Shown: positions 36,427 to 46,051, counted from the stretch's first letter. The stretch: 64,000 bases of DNA from Pseudomonadota bacterium (GCA_021808445.1 JAKBBP010000001.1:62001-126000); one strand, 5' to 3'. A program made the numbers and translations. Notes: generated from the sequence alone by a model not told the origin.

Positions 36427-37368
36427 TCAGCAGGAGGCGGCCTGCTCGCGGGTGGCGATGGCCGCCAGGGCCACCGAGGCCACCCGGGCGGTGAGTGAGT
36501 CCGCGCGCGAGGTGAGCACGATGGGTACGCGCGCGCCCAGCACCAGTCCGGCGCACTCGCCTCCGCCCACGTAGACAAAGCTCTTGTACAGCATGTTGCC
36601 CGCGTTGAGATCGGGCACGATCATGAGATCGAAGTCTCCGGCATGCCCGGATTCGATGTGCTTGGTGCGCGCCGCCTGGGCGGAAAAGGCATTGTCGAAG
36701 CCCAGCGGGCCTTCGATGCCGGCGTCGCCCCAGCGGCCCTCGCGCCCCAGGCGCACCAGCTCCTGCGCGTCCAGGGTCGCCGCGATCGCCGGATTCACCG
36801 TCTCCACCGCGGCCACGACGGCGGCCGAGGGGTGCTGCACGCCGATGCGTCGCAGCAGATCCAGCGCGTTGCCGACGATGTCGAGCTTGGATTTCAGGTC
36901 GGGCGCGATGTTGACCACGCAATCGGCCAGGGCGAGAAGCTTGTGATAACGGGGCAAGTCGAACACGAAAGCGTGGCTGATGCGCGTGCTCGAGCGCAGG
37001 CCCTTGTCCCGGTGCACCACGGCGGACATCAGCTCGTCGGTGTGCAGCGAGCCCTTCATCAGCGCGCGCAGCGTGCCATCGCGCGCCAGCTCGACGGCAC
37101 GGGCCGCGGCCGCGGATGCGGCGGCCTCGGTCTCCACGATCTCGAAGTCCCGGGCCTCGACGCCGGCCTGCTCGGCGGCGGCCTCGATGAGGCGCCGGTT
37201 GCCCACCAGCATGGGGTGGGCAACGCCCTGCTCGACAATGCGCTGCGCTGCCTGCAAGGCCAGCGCATCGCAAGGGTGCACCAGCCCGATGCGCGCGGGC
37301 TCACGCGATGCGATGAGCCGCGCCCGTTCGATGAGCTGCTGCAGTCGCGGGAACTCCTGCGTCTTCAC
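36427..37368 (-). CDS. pta: Phosphate acetyltransferase (phosphotransacetylase family), Pta
   Basis: 313 residues from a GTG at 37368 that overlaps the xsc stop (GTGA). It is a PTA_PTB-domain enzyme: IGLVHPCDALALQAAQRIVE, ALMKGSLHTDELMSAV, RISHAFVFDLPRYHK, DNAFSAQAARTKHIES, and VPDLNAGNMLYKSFVYVGG. It converts acetyl phosphate made by Xsc into acetyl-CoA. This short, single-domain Pta coupled to xsc is the typical arrangement of sulfonate degraders. A phosphate butyryltransferase is the alternative, but the xsc coupling decides. Confidence 0.88.
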   Translation of the reverse strand: MKTQEFPRLQQLIERARLIASREPARIGLVHPCDALALQAAQRIVEQGVAHPMLVGNRRLIEAAAEQAGVEARDFEIVETEAAASAAAARAVELARDGTLRALMKGSLHTDELMSAVVHRDKGLRSSTRISHAFVFDLPRYHKLLALADCVVNIAPDLKSKLDIVGNALDLLRRIGVQHPSAAVVAAVETVNPAIAATLDAQELVRLGREGRWGDAGIEGPLGFDNAFSAQAARTKHIESGHAGDFDLMIVPDLNAGNMLYKSFVYVGGGECAGLVLGARVPIVLTSRADSLTARVASVALAAIATREQAASC

Positions 37369-39185
37369 ACGTAGTCCTTGTACTTGTCGAGGAAGCGCAC
37401 CGGCTTGCTCAAGGCGTCGCGCCGGAAGGGGTCGCCCAGTTCGCGGGTGCACATGATCTCGATCACGCAGGTCTTGCGCTGGTTCATCTGCATGTCCACC
37501 GCGCGCTGAAGCGCAGCGCCCACGTCCTCGATGCGGTCGACCACGATGGCCTCCGAGCCCATCGCGCGGGCGATGCCGGCGAAGCTCTGGCTTTCCAGCT
37601 CGCCTGCCACGAAGCGGCGGTTGTAGAAGTCCACCTGGTTCTTCTTCTCCGCGCCCCATTGGCGGTTGTGGAACACCACCGCGGTGACCGGGATGTCGTG
37701 GCGCACGCAGGTCATGATTTCCACCATGCTCATGCCCCAGGCGCCGTCGCCGGCATAGGCGATGGCCGGGCGATCCGGCGCCGCCAGCTTCGCACCGATG
37801 ATGGTCGGCAGCGCGTAGCCGCAGTTGCCGAAGCTCATCGGCGCGAAAAAGCTGCGCGGCTCCTCGAATCGCAGGTAGCTGTTGGCCACCGAGTTGATGT
37901 TGCCGATGTCGGTGGACACCATGGCGCGCGCAGGCATCGCCTTTTCCAGCTCGCGAAGCACCTGGCGCGGATGCAGGTATTCGCCTCCACTGAAGGGCTT
38001 CTCCTGCCGGGCTTCCTCGATCATGTCCAGGCTGTAGGAGTCGCGCTCGTGGGTCCAGCCATCGAGCTCCTTCTCCCAGGCCTCCTTCTCGGCGCGGATG
38101 GTCTCGGCGCGCTGCGCCTTGCTGGCGTCGCAGGCCAGGCTGCGTCCCTGCAGGCGCTGGGTGATGGCCCTGGCGGCCGCCTTGGCGTCGCCGCAGATGC
38201 CCACGGTGATCTTTTTCACCAGACCCAGGTTGGTGTGATCGGCTTCGACCTGGATGATCTTGGCGTTCTTCGGCCAGTAGTCCATGCCATGCTGCGGCAG
38301 GGTGCCGAAGGGGCCCATGCGCGAGCCCAGTGCCACCACCACATCGGCCTGCGCGATGAGTTTCATGGCGGCCTTGGAGCCCTGGTAGCCCAGCGGGCCC
38401 GCCCACAGCGGGTGGCTGGCGGGGAAGGCGTCGTTGCGCAGATAGCCGGTGACCACCGGCGCGCCCAGGCGTTCGGCCAGTTGCCGGCATTCCTCGACCG
38501 CGTCGCCCATGACCACTCCGCCGCCGGCCAGGATCACCGGGAACCTGGCCTGGGCCAGCAGTTCGGCCGCGTCCTGCAGGCTCTGCTCGCCGCCGGCGCC
38601 GCGCTCGACCCGCATGGGGCGCGGGATCTCGCACTGGATCTCGCCGTAGAAGTAGTCGCGGGGGATGTTCAGCTGGGTCGGGCCCATTTCGCTGATCGCG
38701 CGATCGAAGCAGCGGGCCGTGAACTCGGCCATGCGCTTGGGATTCACCACATGGGCCTGGTATTTGGTGAACTCCTGGAACATCGGCAGTTGGTTGGCTT
38801 CCTGGAAGCCGCCCAGGCCGATGCCCATGGTGCCGGTCTCGGGCGTGACGATCACCACGGGGCTGTGCGCCCAGTAGGCGGCGGCGATGGCGGTCACGCA
38901 GTTGCTGATGCCGGGGCCGTTCTGGCCGATCACCACGCCATGGCGTCCGCTCACGCGGGCATAGCCGTCGGCCATGTGCGCGGCGCCCTGCTCGTGCACC
39001 ACGGGGATCAGGCGGATTCCAGCCGGGGCGAAGATGTCCATCGCATCCATGAAGGCCGATCCCATGATGCCGAAGATGTCCGTCACTCCGTTGGCGACCA
39101 GGGTTTCGACAAAGGCTTCGGAAGGGGTCATCTTGTGCACGCCGGTGACGACTTTGCGGGTGTCGGCGGGAGGGGTCTGGCTCAT
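37365..39185 (-). CDS. xsc: Sulfoacetaldehyde acetyltransferase
   Basis: 606 residues, a ThDP-dependent enzyme. It desulfonates sulfoacetaldehyde with phosphate to give acetyl phosphate and sulfite. It follows Xsc rather than acetolactate synthase: MTPSEAFVETLVANGVTDIFG, GSAFMDAMDIF, the ThDP glutamate E65 in PVVHEQGAAHMADGYARVSG, and the GDGAWGMSMVEIM ThDP/Mg motif. RQWGAEKKNQVDFYN and an AEADHTNLG-like region (VEADHTNLGLVKKI) are also Xsc-like. ATG 39185 starts MSQTPPAD. A strong promoter lies upstream. This is the key enzyme of the island, where taurine and sulfoacetate routes meet. Confidence 0.95.
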   Translation of the reverse strand: MSQTPPADTRKVVTGVHKMTPSEAFVETLVANGVTDIFGIMGSAFMDAMDIFAPAGIRLIPVVHEQGAAHMADGYARVSGRHGVVIGQNGPGISNCVTAIAAAYWAHSPVVIVTPETGTMGIGLGGFQEANQLPMFQEFTKYQAHVVNPKRMAEFTARCFDRAISEMGPTQLNIPRDYFYGEIQCEIPRPMRVERGAGGEQSLQDAAELLAQARFPVILAGGGVVMGDAVEECRQLAERLGAPVVTGYLRNDAFPASHPLWAGPLGYQGSKAAMKLIAQADVVVALGSRMGPFGTLPQHGMDYWPKNAKIIQVEADHTNLGLVKKITVGICGDAKAAARAITQRLQGRSLACDASKAQRAETIRAEKEAWEKELDGWTHERDSYSLDMIEEARQEKPFSGGEYLHPRQVLRELEKAMPARAMVSTDIGNINSVANSYLRFEEPRSFFAPMSFGNCGYALPTIIGAKLAAPDRPAIAYAGDGAWGMSMVEIMTCVRHDIPVTAVVFHNRQWGAEKKNQVDFYNRRFVAGELESQSFAGIARAMGSEAIVVDRIEDVGAALQRAVDMQMNQRKTCVIEIMCTRELGDPFRRDALSKPVRFLDKYKDYV

Positions 39186-39265
39186 GACGGGAAATCTCCG
39201 GTGGGAACAGGGTGCGACGCAAAAAATGCAGAAAACGGGACAAGACATTCCATTGAGATGGGCGA

Positions 39266-39339
39266 ACTATAGGTTCGGCCTCCCGCAGCGTCAACAGCGA
39301 ATTTCGAATTTCGGTATATGATGTTTCAAAATTCGAAAT
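39266..39339 (-). promoter_or_regulatory. xsc-pta promoter and flanking IclR-type operator
   Basis: On the minus strand TTGACG (39294-39289) and TATAGT (39271-39266) are separated by 17 bases, a near-consensus sigma-70 promoter for xsc. Beside it an 11-bp inverted repeat has arms ATTTCGAATTT (39301-39311) and AAATTCGAAAT (39329-39339) around 17 bases. A TATGAT (39317-39322), between the arms, could be the -10 of the divergent regulator gene. One site could thus serve both genes. Confidence 0.6.
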
Positions 39340-39371
39340 CACAGCCAGCGCCCCCGCGAGATGCAAGGTTC

Positions 39372-40193
39372 ATGAAAACCCTCGAAATCCCGGCCTCCGT
39401 GCCAAGCTCCGCCGGCGGCACCGGCACTCCGCTGGCCCGCTTGTTCGGCTTGCTGGAGGCCGTGGCCGACCGCGACCAGCCGTTCACCCTGCAGTCGATG
39501 GCCGTGGAGCTGGGGCTGCCCAAGGCCACCGTGCATCGGCTGCTGGCCCAGCTCGAGCAGGCCGCCCTGCTGCAGCGCCAGGGCGATGCGCGTCACTACA
39601 CGGCCGGGCTGCGCCTGCGCAGGCTGGCCGAGCAGCTCATGCTCAACGACAGCTTCAATGGCGCGCGCCGCATGGTGCTGCGTTCGGTGGTGCAGGAGCT
39701 CGGCGAGAGCTGCAACATCACCGCGCTGGCCGGCAGTGAGGTCGTCTACCTGGACCGTGTCGAGACCGCGGCCCCGCTGCGCTTCTACCTGCATCCGGGC
39801 TCGCGGGTCCCGGTGCATTGCTCGGCCAGCGGCAAGTTGATGCTGGCGCAGATGAAGCCGGCGCAACGCCGGCGCCTTCTGGGACATGTGCCGCTGGACG
39901 CCTACACCAGCGCCACGATCACCGATCCGGGCGCCCTCGAGCAGGAGCTCGAGCAGGTGCGCGAGCAGGGCTATGCACTGGACCGGGAGGAATTCCTGCC
40001 CGGACTGGTGTGCGTGGCCGTGCCCGTGCCGGCCGAGCCCGGGCGTCTTTGCAACCTGTGCGTGGCGGTGCAGGCGCCGGTGATGCGACTGAGCGCCGAG
40101 CGTGCGCCGCAGGTGTTGCCGGCCCTGCGCCGAGCCGCCGAGGCACTGGCGCGCATCGAGTCCGATGCCATGCCTCGCGCGCAACGAGCCTGA
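39372..40193 (+). CDS. IclR-family transcriptional regulator of the xsc-pta operon
   Basis: 273 residues. The helix-turn-helix is [20 protein letters not shown] near residue 45, followed by the effector domain ([51 protein letters not shown]). It is divergent from xsc across a gap holding an 11-bp inverted repeat. ATG 39318 is in frame but would lie inside the putative promoter, so 39372 (MKTLEIPA, after AAGG) is preferred. It is a paralogue type of the SauR-like protein, giving the island two IclR regulators. The effector may be sulfoacetaldehyde or a related compound, which is inference. Confidence 0.82.
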   Translation: MKTLEIPASVPSSAGGTGTPLARLFGLLEAVADRDQPFTLQSMAVELGLPKATVHRLLAQLEQAALLQRQGDARHYTAGLRLRRLAEQLMLNDSFNGARRMVLRSVVQELGESCNITALAGSEVVYLDRVETAAPLRFYLHPGSRVPVHCSASGKLMLAQMKPAQRRRLLGHVPLDAYTSATITDPGALEQELEQVREQGYALDREEFLPGLVCVAVPVPAEPGRLCNLCVAVQAPVMRLSAERAPQVLPALRRAAEALARIESDAMPRAQRA

Positions 40194-40221
40194 GAACCCT
40201 CCATCCCCATCCCGATCCGCC

Positions 40222-41193
40222 ATGACCGACCTGAACGACCTGCGGCCCGAGCGCATGCTCGGAGTGCGCGAAACCTTCGGCATCGACTCCGATCTCCAGG
40301 TGCCGGCCTTCGCCGAGCGTGACGACCATGTGCCCGAGGTCGACGAGGCCTACCGCTTCCATCCGGACGTGACGCTCGCCTTGCTGGCCGGGTTCCGGCG
40401 CAACCGGCGCGTGCTGGTGCAGGGGCTGCACGGAACCGGGAAGTCCACCCACATCGAGCAGGTCGCCGCGCGCCTGAACTGGCCTTGCGTGCGCGTGAAT
40501 CTGGATGCGCACATCAGCCGCCTGGATCTCGTGGGCAAGGACGCGGTGGTGCTGCGCGACGGCGCGCAGGTCACCGAATTCCAGGAAGGCATCGTGCCCT
40601 GGGCGCTGCAGCGCCCCGTTGCGCTGGTGTTCGACGAGTACGACGCGGGGCGCCCGGATGTGATGTTCGTCATCCAGCGCATCCTCGAGCGCGATGGCAA
40701 ATTCACCCTCACCGACCAGAACCGCGTGCTCAGCCCGCACCCGCACTTTCGCCTGTTCGCCACCGCCAACACCGTCGGGCTGGGCAATCTCAATGGCATG
40801 TACCAGGGCGTGCAACGCCTGAACCACGCGCAGATGGACCGCTGGGACATCGTGGCCTCGCTGAACTATCTGGCGGCCGCCGAGGAAATCGCCATCGTGC
40901 TGGCGCGGGTGCCGGGCAAGGACACGCCGGCGGGGCGCGAGCTGGTGGCGAGCATGGTGGCGGTGGCCGAGCTCACTCGCCGGGGTTTCGCCGCCGGCGA
41001 CGTGTCCACGCTGATGTCCCCGCGGACCGTGATCACCTGGGCGGAGAATTGCGAGATCTTCCGCGATCCGGCACTGGCGTTCCGTCTGTCCTTTCTCAAC
41101 AAGTGCGACGAGGCTGAACGCGCGCTGGTGGCGGAGTACTACCAGCGCTGCTTCGGGGAGGAACTCGACGCCGGGGCCGCCGCCGCGGCCTGA
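40222..41193 (+). CDS. CobS-like MoxR-type AAA+ ATPase
   Basis: 323 residues. Walker [10 protein letters not shown] is at 68-76 and Walker [11 protein letters not shown] around 133-142. The N-terminal [23 protein letters not shown] closely follows CobS, the ATPase of aerobic cobaltochelatase. [13 protein letters not shown] (sensor 1) and [12 protein letters not shown] are also CobS-like. It starts 28 bases after the IclR gene and 6 bases before the CobT-like partner. No cobN or other cobalamin genes are present, so it may load metal into, or remodel, another enzyme rather than act as cobaltochelatase. Confidence 0.85.
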   Translation: MTDLNDLRPERMLGVRETFGIDSDLQVPAFAERDDHVPEVDEAYRFHPDVTLALLAGFRRNRRVLVQGLHGTGKSTHIEQVAARLNWPCVRVNLDAHISRLDLVGKDAVVLRDGAQVTEFQEGIVPWALQRPVALVFDEYDAGRPDVMFVIQRILERDGKFTLTDQNRVLSPHPHFRLFATANTVGLGNLNGMYQGVQRLNHAQMDRWDIVASLNYLAAAEEIAIVLARVPGKDTPAGRELVASMVAVAELTRRGFAAGDVSTLMSPRTVITWAENCEIFRDPALAFRLSFLNKCDEAERALVAEYYQRCFGEELDAGAAAAA

Positions 41194-41199
41194 TTCCGG

Positions 41200-42936
41200 A
41201 TGCCGGCGAGCATGGACGAAGAACGCGTGCAGGCGCTGCGGCAGCGGCGCCTGGAGGATCTGTGTGGCGCGGCCCTGCGTGCCGTGTCGGGGCAGCCGCA
41301 ACTGCAATGGCGCGGCGGGCGCCTGTGGCGCGGAACGCAGCGACTGCCGCGCTTTGCCGCGCACCTCCACCCCGTGTTCGGGCAGGCGGACCTGGCTTCC
41401 CTTCGCGGAGCCGCGGACGGACTGGCCTTGCGCGTGTCGCGCTCCGACGCCGAGCTGCACCGCCGGCTGCAGCCCCTCGACGGGGTCGAGCGCCTGGTGT
41501 TCGACATGCTGGAGCAGTTTCGCGTTGAGTCCCTTGCGCCCTCGGTCCAGCGAGGCCTGCGCAGCAATCTGGAGCATCGCTTCCGTGCCTGGTCGGATGA
41601 GTTCGTCGCCTCCGGGCTGACGGAAGGCACCCTGGGCATCCTGCTGTTCACGGTGGCCCAGGTGGCGCGCACGCGCATCAACGGGGAGGAGCTTCCCGAG
41701 CCCGTCGCCGATCTCATCGAGGGCACGCGCTTCGGCATGGCCGAGGTGCTGGGGCCGGCGCTGCGTGAGCTCTCGAGGCTGCGCGACGACCAGGCCGCCT
41801 ACGCTCGGACGGCGCTGGAACTGGCCGCGCAGGTCGGCGAGCGCGCTCGCAAGGCGCGTGAGCAGGCGGCGGCGGGCGAATCGTCCGACGAAGGCGAGGA
41901 GCCGGAAAGCCGCAACGGATTCGAGCTGCTGCTCGAGCCCGAGGGCGGCGACGGCGAGGCGCTGGCCGCGGCGGCCTCCAGTCGAAGTGCCGATGCGAGC
42001 GAAGCCGCGGGCTACCGCGTGTTCAGCCGTGCCTGGGACCGGGAGCTTGCCGCCTCCTCGCTGGTGCGTCCGGAGCTGTTGCGCGAACTGCGCGAGCGCC
42101 TGGATCGGTCCGTGGCCGCCAGTGGCATCCACGTCGGACGCCTGGGCGCGCAATTGCGCGCCTTGCTCGCGAGCACCCAGGCCGACGGCTGGGAGGGCGG
42201 GCACGAGCAGGGGCGCATCGACGGGCGGCGACTGACCCAGCTGATCGCCTCTCCCGCCGAGCGCAGGCTGTTCCTGGAGCAGCCGGAGCAGCCCCTGGCC
42301 GATTGCATGCTCAGTGTGCTCATCGACTGCTCGGGCTCCATGCGCCAGCACGCCGAGCCGGTGGCACTGCTGGTGGACGTGTTCTCGCGCGCTCTGGACC
42401 TGGCGGGCGTCGAGCATGAGATCCTGGGTTTCACGACCGGTGCGTGGAACGGGGGCCGGGCGCGTCGCGAGTGGCTGCGCGCCGGCCAGCCACCGCAGCC
42501 CGGGAGGCTCAACGAGGTCCTGCACCTGGTGTTCAAGGCGCGCGAATCCTCCTGGCGGCGCTCGCGCGCCGGCATCGCCGCGCTGCTCAAGCCCGATCTG
42601 TACCGCGAGGGCGTCGATGGAGAGGCCGTGCAGTGGGCCAGCGCGCGCATGCAGGGCCTGGGCCACCGGCGACGCCTGCTGCTGGTGATCTCGGACGGCT
42701 GCCCGATGGACACGGCCAGCCAGAACGTGAATCCTCCCGGCTACCTCGAGCAGCACCTGGTCGAGGTGGTGGCGCGCCTGCGCGAACGCGGCGAGGCTGA
42801 AGTGATGGGCGTGGGCGTGGGACTGGATCTCGGCGCGCTGTACCCGGTCAGCACGGCGCTGGACCTTTCCCAGCTGCGCGGCAATGGAGCCTTGCGCGAA
42901 CTCCTGAGCCTGCTTGCGCGGCCTCGGCTGTGCTGA
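41200..42936 (+). CDS. CobT-like VWA-domain protein
   Basis: 578 residues. The N-terminal CobT domain (FRVESLAPSVQRGLRSNLEH) is followed by an acidic Glu/Ser-rich linker (about 215-265). The C-terminal von Willebrand A domain has a MIDAS DCSGS at 376-380 and VISDGCPMDT. CobT forms the chaperone ring partner of CobS. ATG 41200 or 41212 could be the start. The pair is compact (6-base gap) and continues the transcription direction of the IclR gene. Function outside cobalamin synthesis is open. Confidence 0.84.
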   Translation: MPASMDEERVQALRQRRLEDLCGAALRAVSGQPQLQWRGGRLWRGTQRLPRFAAHLHPVFGQADLASLRGAADGLALRVSRSDAELHRRLQPLDGVERLVFDMLEQFRVESLAPSVQRGLRSNLEHRFRAWSDEFVASGLTEGTLGILLFTVAQVARTRINGEELPEPVADLIEGTRFGMAEVLGPALRELSRLRDDQAAYARTALELAAQVGERARKAREQAAAGESSDEGEEPESRNGFELLLEPEGGDGEALAAAASSRSADASEAAGYRVFSRAWDRELAASSLVRPELLRELRERLDRSVAASGIHVGRLGAQLRALLASTQADGWEGGHEQGRIDGRRLTQLIASPAERRLFLEQPEQPLADCMLSVLIDCSGSMRQHAEPVALLVDVFSRALDLAGVEHEILGFTTGAWNGGRARREWLRAGQPPQPGRLNEVLHLVFKARESSWRRSRAGIAALLKPDLYREGVDGEAVQWASARMQGLGHRRRLLLVISDGCPMDTASQNVNPPGYLEQHLVEVVARLRERGEAEVMGVGVGLDLGALYPVSTALDLSQLRGNGALRELLSLLARPRLC

Positions 42937-45027
42937 CTACGCGCCGGGCGCGGCGCGCCGGCCCAGCTCGGCCAGCGCCTGGATGACGTCGCGCCGCGTG
43001 AGCCGGTACATGCGGCCGGAGGAGCCGCCCAGTGCCACCGCATGGTTTTTGTCGAGCAGGCGCTTCAGTTCGGCATTGTCGGGGTCCTGGCTGTCGATGT
43101 AGCGTTGCACCCGGCAGGGCGCGCGCACGAAATCCTCCACCATCTCGGGCCAGGGGTCGAGCGCCTTGAGCTGGCGATCCCACAGCAGGTAGCCGGCCAG
43201 CGCGCCCCAGGCCGTGCGGGGATGGAGCGGGTCCGTCGCCTCTTGCGCCTCTTGCGCTCTGCGCGCCCAGTCGGCGACCTCGGCCGCCGGCATGGGTCGG
43301 GCGATGCCGAAGCCCCGCCCGCAGTCGGCGCCCATGACCGCCGCGGCTTCGATCAGGCCCGGATTCTCCAGGCCTTCCACGGTGACGGAGGCGCCCAGCT
43401 CGTGGGCCAGCTGGGTGAGGAAATAAATGAACCCGAAGGCGCGATGGGGATGTCTTTGCGCCGCGCGCCGCACCAGGCCCTGGTCGATCTTCACTTCATC
43501 GAAGGGCATGCTGTCCATGCGCAACAGCGAGCTGTGCCCGGACCCCAGGTCGTCCTGCACCAGGCGGATGCCCAGCATCTTGAGCTCGTGCAGAAACTGA
43601 TCCCGGTCGGCAGCCGGCTTGAACTCCTGCGATTCCAGGATCTCCAGCTCGAGCATCCGGATGTCGATGCACGCATGCCGCAGGGTGTGCAGCAGGGCCT
43701 CGTGGAAGGCGGGCTCGCCCACGCCCTGGGGCGGCAGGTTCAGGGATACCGAAAAGCGCAGGCCCGCGGCGTGCCAGTCCGCCAGGTCCCTGCAGGCCTG
43801 TTCCATGCCGAACTCGAACAGGCGCAGAAGATCCTGGTTGCCCAGGGTCGGCAGGAATTCCCCCGGGCTGACCAGCGAGCCGTCCTCCTCGACCAGGCGC
43901 CCCAGCGCCTCGACCTTGCGCAGCGCCCCGGTCTTCAGGTCGATGATGGGCTGGTACAGCAAAGCCATGCGGCGGGCCGTGACCAGGGCCCGATACCGCT
44001 GGCGAAGCTCATGGGCGATGACATGACCCTGTCCGTGGCGCAGCGCGGCCAGGCCGATGGTCTGTTGCACGTGCTGGAGGAACAGATGCCGACCCCGCGC
44101 CCGGAAGAAGCCGGGCCAGCGGCTGTACAGGCTCAGCAGGGCAAAGGTCTGCCCGGTCTCGTCGAGCAGGGGAATCGCCACGCTGGAGCGAAAGCCCAGG
44201 CGCATGCCCAGTTCATGCCAGGGTTCGGCCTCCGGGGCGAGGAGGTAGGCGTCGCTGGCGGTGACCTGGGCGGAGCGCCATGCGCGGGCTGCCGCGCCCT
44301 CGGTCTCGCCAGCGCCAGGCGCATCGCGCGTGATGCGGACGGGGGGGGCCTCGCCGGCGCGGATCGCGTTGGCATGGGCCTGCGCCAGCGGGCCGTCCAG
44401 CGCCTCGATCTCCAGCAGTCCGCGCGTGCCCAGCCTGGCGACGTTGGCGGCGAGCACGCCATCGAGGCCGCACAGGGCCTTGAGCACGCCCTGATACAGG
44501 TCGATGGTGCTGCGGGCCATCATCGCAGCCTGCTGGATGCTCGCCAGGGCGCACGACAATTCCTCCTCGATCTGCTGGTAGCCTGCGCTTTGCGCCTGCA
44601 GGTCCAGCAGCAGCCGTCGGTCCAGCACATGCTGCAGTTGCAACTGCTCCTGCCTGGGCAGGTCCCGCAGCGCGTCGTGCAGGGTCTGCTGGTAGAGCTT
44701 GTAGGCGTCGATCAGCCACATCATGTCCACGCCCACCAGCGCATGCACCCGTCCCACCGATTGCGCCTGGGTACGGTGGGCCTCGGCGTCGAGCAGGGGG
44801 TCGAGAAGCATCAGCAGATGCCGGGTCTGGGCCGACTCCAGGCGGGCGAACTCGGCGCGTCCCAGCAGGCCGAGTACCGAGCGGGTCTCGCTGGCCTGCA
44901 TCAGCGATCCGTAGAAGCGCTGCGCGAAGGTCTGTGTCACGGCCGTGGCGGGGCGCTGCAGCGCAAGCAGCAGCGGGGCCACGCTCGGGCCGTAGATCTC
45001 CTCGGGGGACGCTTGCGCGGCGAGCAT
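42937..45027 (-). CDS. Globin-coupled c-di-GMP phosphodiesterase-like protein (globin-GAF-EAL)
   Basis: 696 residues, no membrane helix. The N-terminal region (about 1-150) looks like a sensor globin, with a proximal-histidine signature VGRVHALVGVD at H95. A GAF-like region follows (about 170-310). The EAL domain (about 330-580) has EALGRL, NLPP, ELEILES, QDDLGSGHSS, VKIDQGLV and TVEGLEN. The usual Gln of the last motif (GQGYxF) is Arg here (CGRGFGIARP), so activity may be altered. A roughly 110-residue C-terminal tail follows. It is probably an oxygen or gas sensor. No clear ribosome-binding site before ATG 45027. Confidence 0.78.
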   Translation of the reverse strand: MLAAQASPEEIYGPSVAPLLLALQRPATAVTQTFAQRFYGSLMQASETRSVLGLLGRAEFARLESAQTRHLLMLLDPLLDAEAHRTQAQSVGRVHALVGVDMMWLIDAYKLYQQTLHDALRDLPRQEQLQLQHVLDRRLLLDLQAQSAGYQQIEEELSCALASIQQAAMMARSTIDLYQGVLKALCGLDGVLAANVARLGTRGLLEIEALDGPLAQAHANAIRAGEAPPVRITRDAPGAGETEGAAARAWRSAQVTASDAYLLAPEAEPWHELGMRLGFRSSVAIPLLDETGQTFALLSLYSRWPGFFRARGRHLFLQHVQQTIGLAALRHGQGHVIAHELRQRYRALVTARRMALLYQPIIDLKTGALRKVEALGRLVEEDGSLVSPGEFLPTLGNQDLLRLFEFGMEQACRDLADWHAAGLRFSVSLNLPPQGVGEPAFHEALLHTLRHACIDIRMLELEILESQEFKPAADRDQFLHELKMLGIRLVQDDLGSGHSSLLRMDSMPFDEVKIDQGLVRRAAQRHPHRAFGFIYFLTQLAHELGASVTVEGLENPGLIEAAAVMGADCGRGFGIARPMPAAEVADWARRAQEAQEATDPLHPRTAWGALAGYLLWDRQLKALDPWPEMVEDFVRAPCRVQRYIDSQDPDNAELKRLLDKNHAVALGGSSGRMYRLTRRDVIQALAELGRRAAPGA

Positions 45028-45059
45028 GGGAGGCAGGAAAGCGGGGGGCAGGCAGGCGC

Positions 45060-45986
45060 TCAGGCCATGGCTTCCTCGAGGCTCCTGGCGGTGCCCAGCA
45101 GGTCTTCCGAGAGCCGGCCCACGCCCTGGAACTGTGCCGAGACGGTCTGGATGGTGCCCACGGCTTCGCGCGTGGTGTGCCGGCCCTTGTCGGTATGCCC
45201 GGTGATTCCGTCGACTTCGCCGGCGATCGCCTCCACATGCTGCTGCACTCGCGAGGTCGCGTCCTGCACCCGCAAGGCGAGGTTGCGTACCTCGTCGGCC
45301 ACCACCGCGAAACCCCGCCCATGGTCTCCCGCCCGCGCGGCCTCGATGGCCGCGTTGAGCGCCAGCAGGTTGGTCTGCGCGGCGATTTCCCGGATGGTCT
45401 GGACAATCCCGCCGATGCTCTTGGCCGCCGAGCCCAGGGACTCGACGCTTTGCGTGCTCCTCTGCGCCAGGTCCTGGAGGGTGTGCAAGACGTCCACCGC
45501 GCTTTCCAGGCCGCGCAGGCTGGTCTGCATTTCGTTGCGCAGCCCCTCGGAGGCATCGAGCAGGGTCCGCGACAGTCGCTCGACCGCGGTGCGTGCGGTG
45601 ATGTCGAGCCAGCTGGCGTGAAAGGCCACCAGCCGGCCATCGTTCGCGCGCACCGGATAGACGCTGATGCGAAAACGGCACTTCCCGAGGTCCAGGTTCA
45701 CGACATAGCTGCTGCGTCTGCCCTCCGCCAGGTCCCGGAAGATGCCCTTCTGGACCGAGGGGTTGCGATGGAATTGGTGAATGCTCTTGCCCGCCGAATC
45801 GGCCACGTCGGCGCCGTGCAGATGGGCGTTGAGTTCGGCGCGGCAGCGTGCGAACCAATCGCGGGCGCTGGCGTTCATGAACAACAGCCGGTTCTCGTAG
45901 CCGTCGTCGGCCTCGGCGAGCATTTCCAGGGTGCTCAGGGGGCCAAGCAGGTTCTCGGCCATGAACAACAACTGCGCATTGTCCAT
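45060..45986 (-). CDS. Soluble PAS-type methyl-accepting chemotaxis protein
   Basis: 308 residues from ATG 45986. An N-terminal PAS-like domain (about 1-140) precedes a short signalling domain with the conserved hairpin [19 protein letters not shown] and [19 protein letters not shown]. No membrane segment or signal peptide is present, so it is a cytoplasmic receptor. The signalling bundle is short, with few heptads either side of the tip. It lies 32 bases upstream of the globin-EAL gene on the same strand, so the two sensory proteins are probably co-expressed. Confidence 0.82.
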   Translation of the reverse strand: MDNAQLLFMAENLLGPLSTLEMLAEADDGYENRLLFMNASARDWFARCRAELNAHLHGADVADSAGKSIHQFHRNPSVQKGIFRDLAEGRRSSYVVNLDLGKCRFRISVYPVRANDGRLVAFHASWLDITARTAVERLSRTLLDASEGLRNEMQTSLRGLESAVDVLHTLQDLAQRSTQSVESLGSAAKSIGGIVQTIREIAAQTNLLALNAAIEAARAGDHGRGFAVVADEVRNLALRVQDATSRVQQHVEAIAGEVDGITGHTDKGRHTTREAVGTIQTVSAQFQGVGRLSEDLLGTARSLEEAMA

Positions 45987-46051
45987 CGTGGGCTCCGTGC
46001 ACTGTAGGGTGTATTCGAGGGGCCAAGAATAGGTGCAGGATGCAGATGGAA

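Noticed and set aside
37365-39185. Acetolactate synthase instead of Xsc
   Set aside because: The N-terminal and C-terminal signatures are Xsc-like, the gene is coupled to pta, and no small regulatory subunit (ilvH) is present.
36427-39366. A 979-codon frame that could suggest a large fusion with Pta
   Set aside because: The upstream two thirds is an out-of-frame shadow of xsc. Pta starts at the GTG overlapping the xsc stop.
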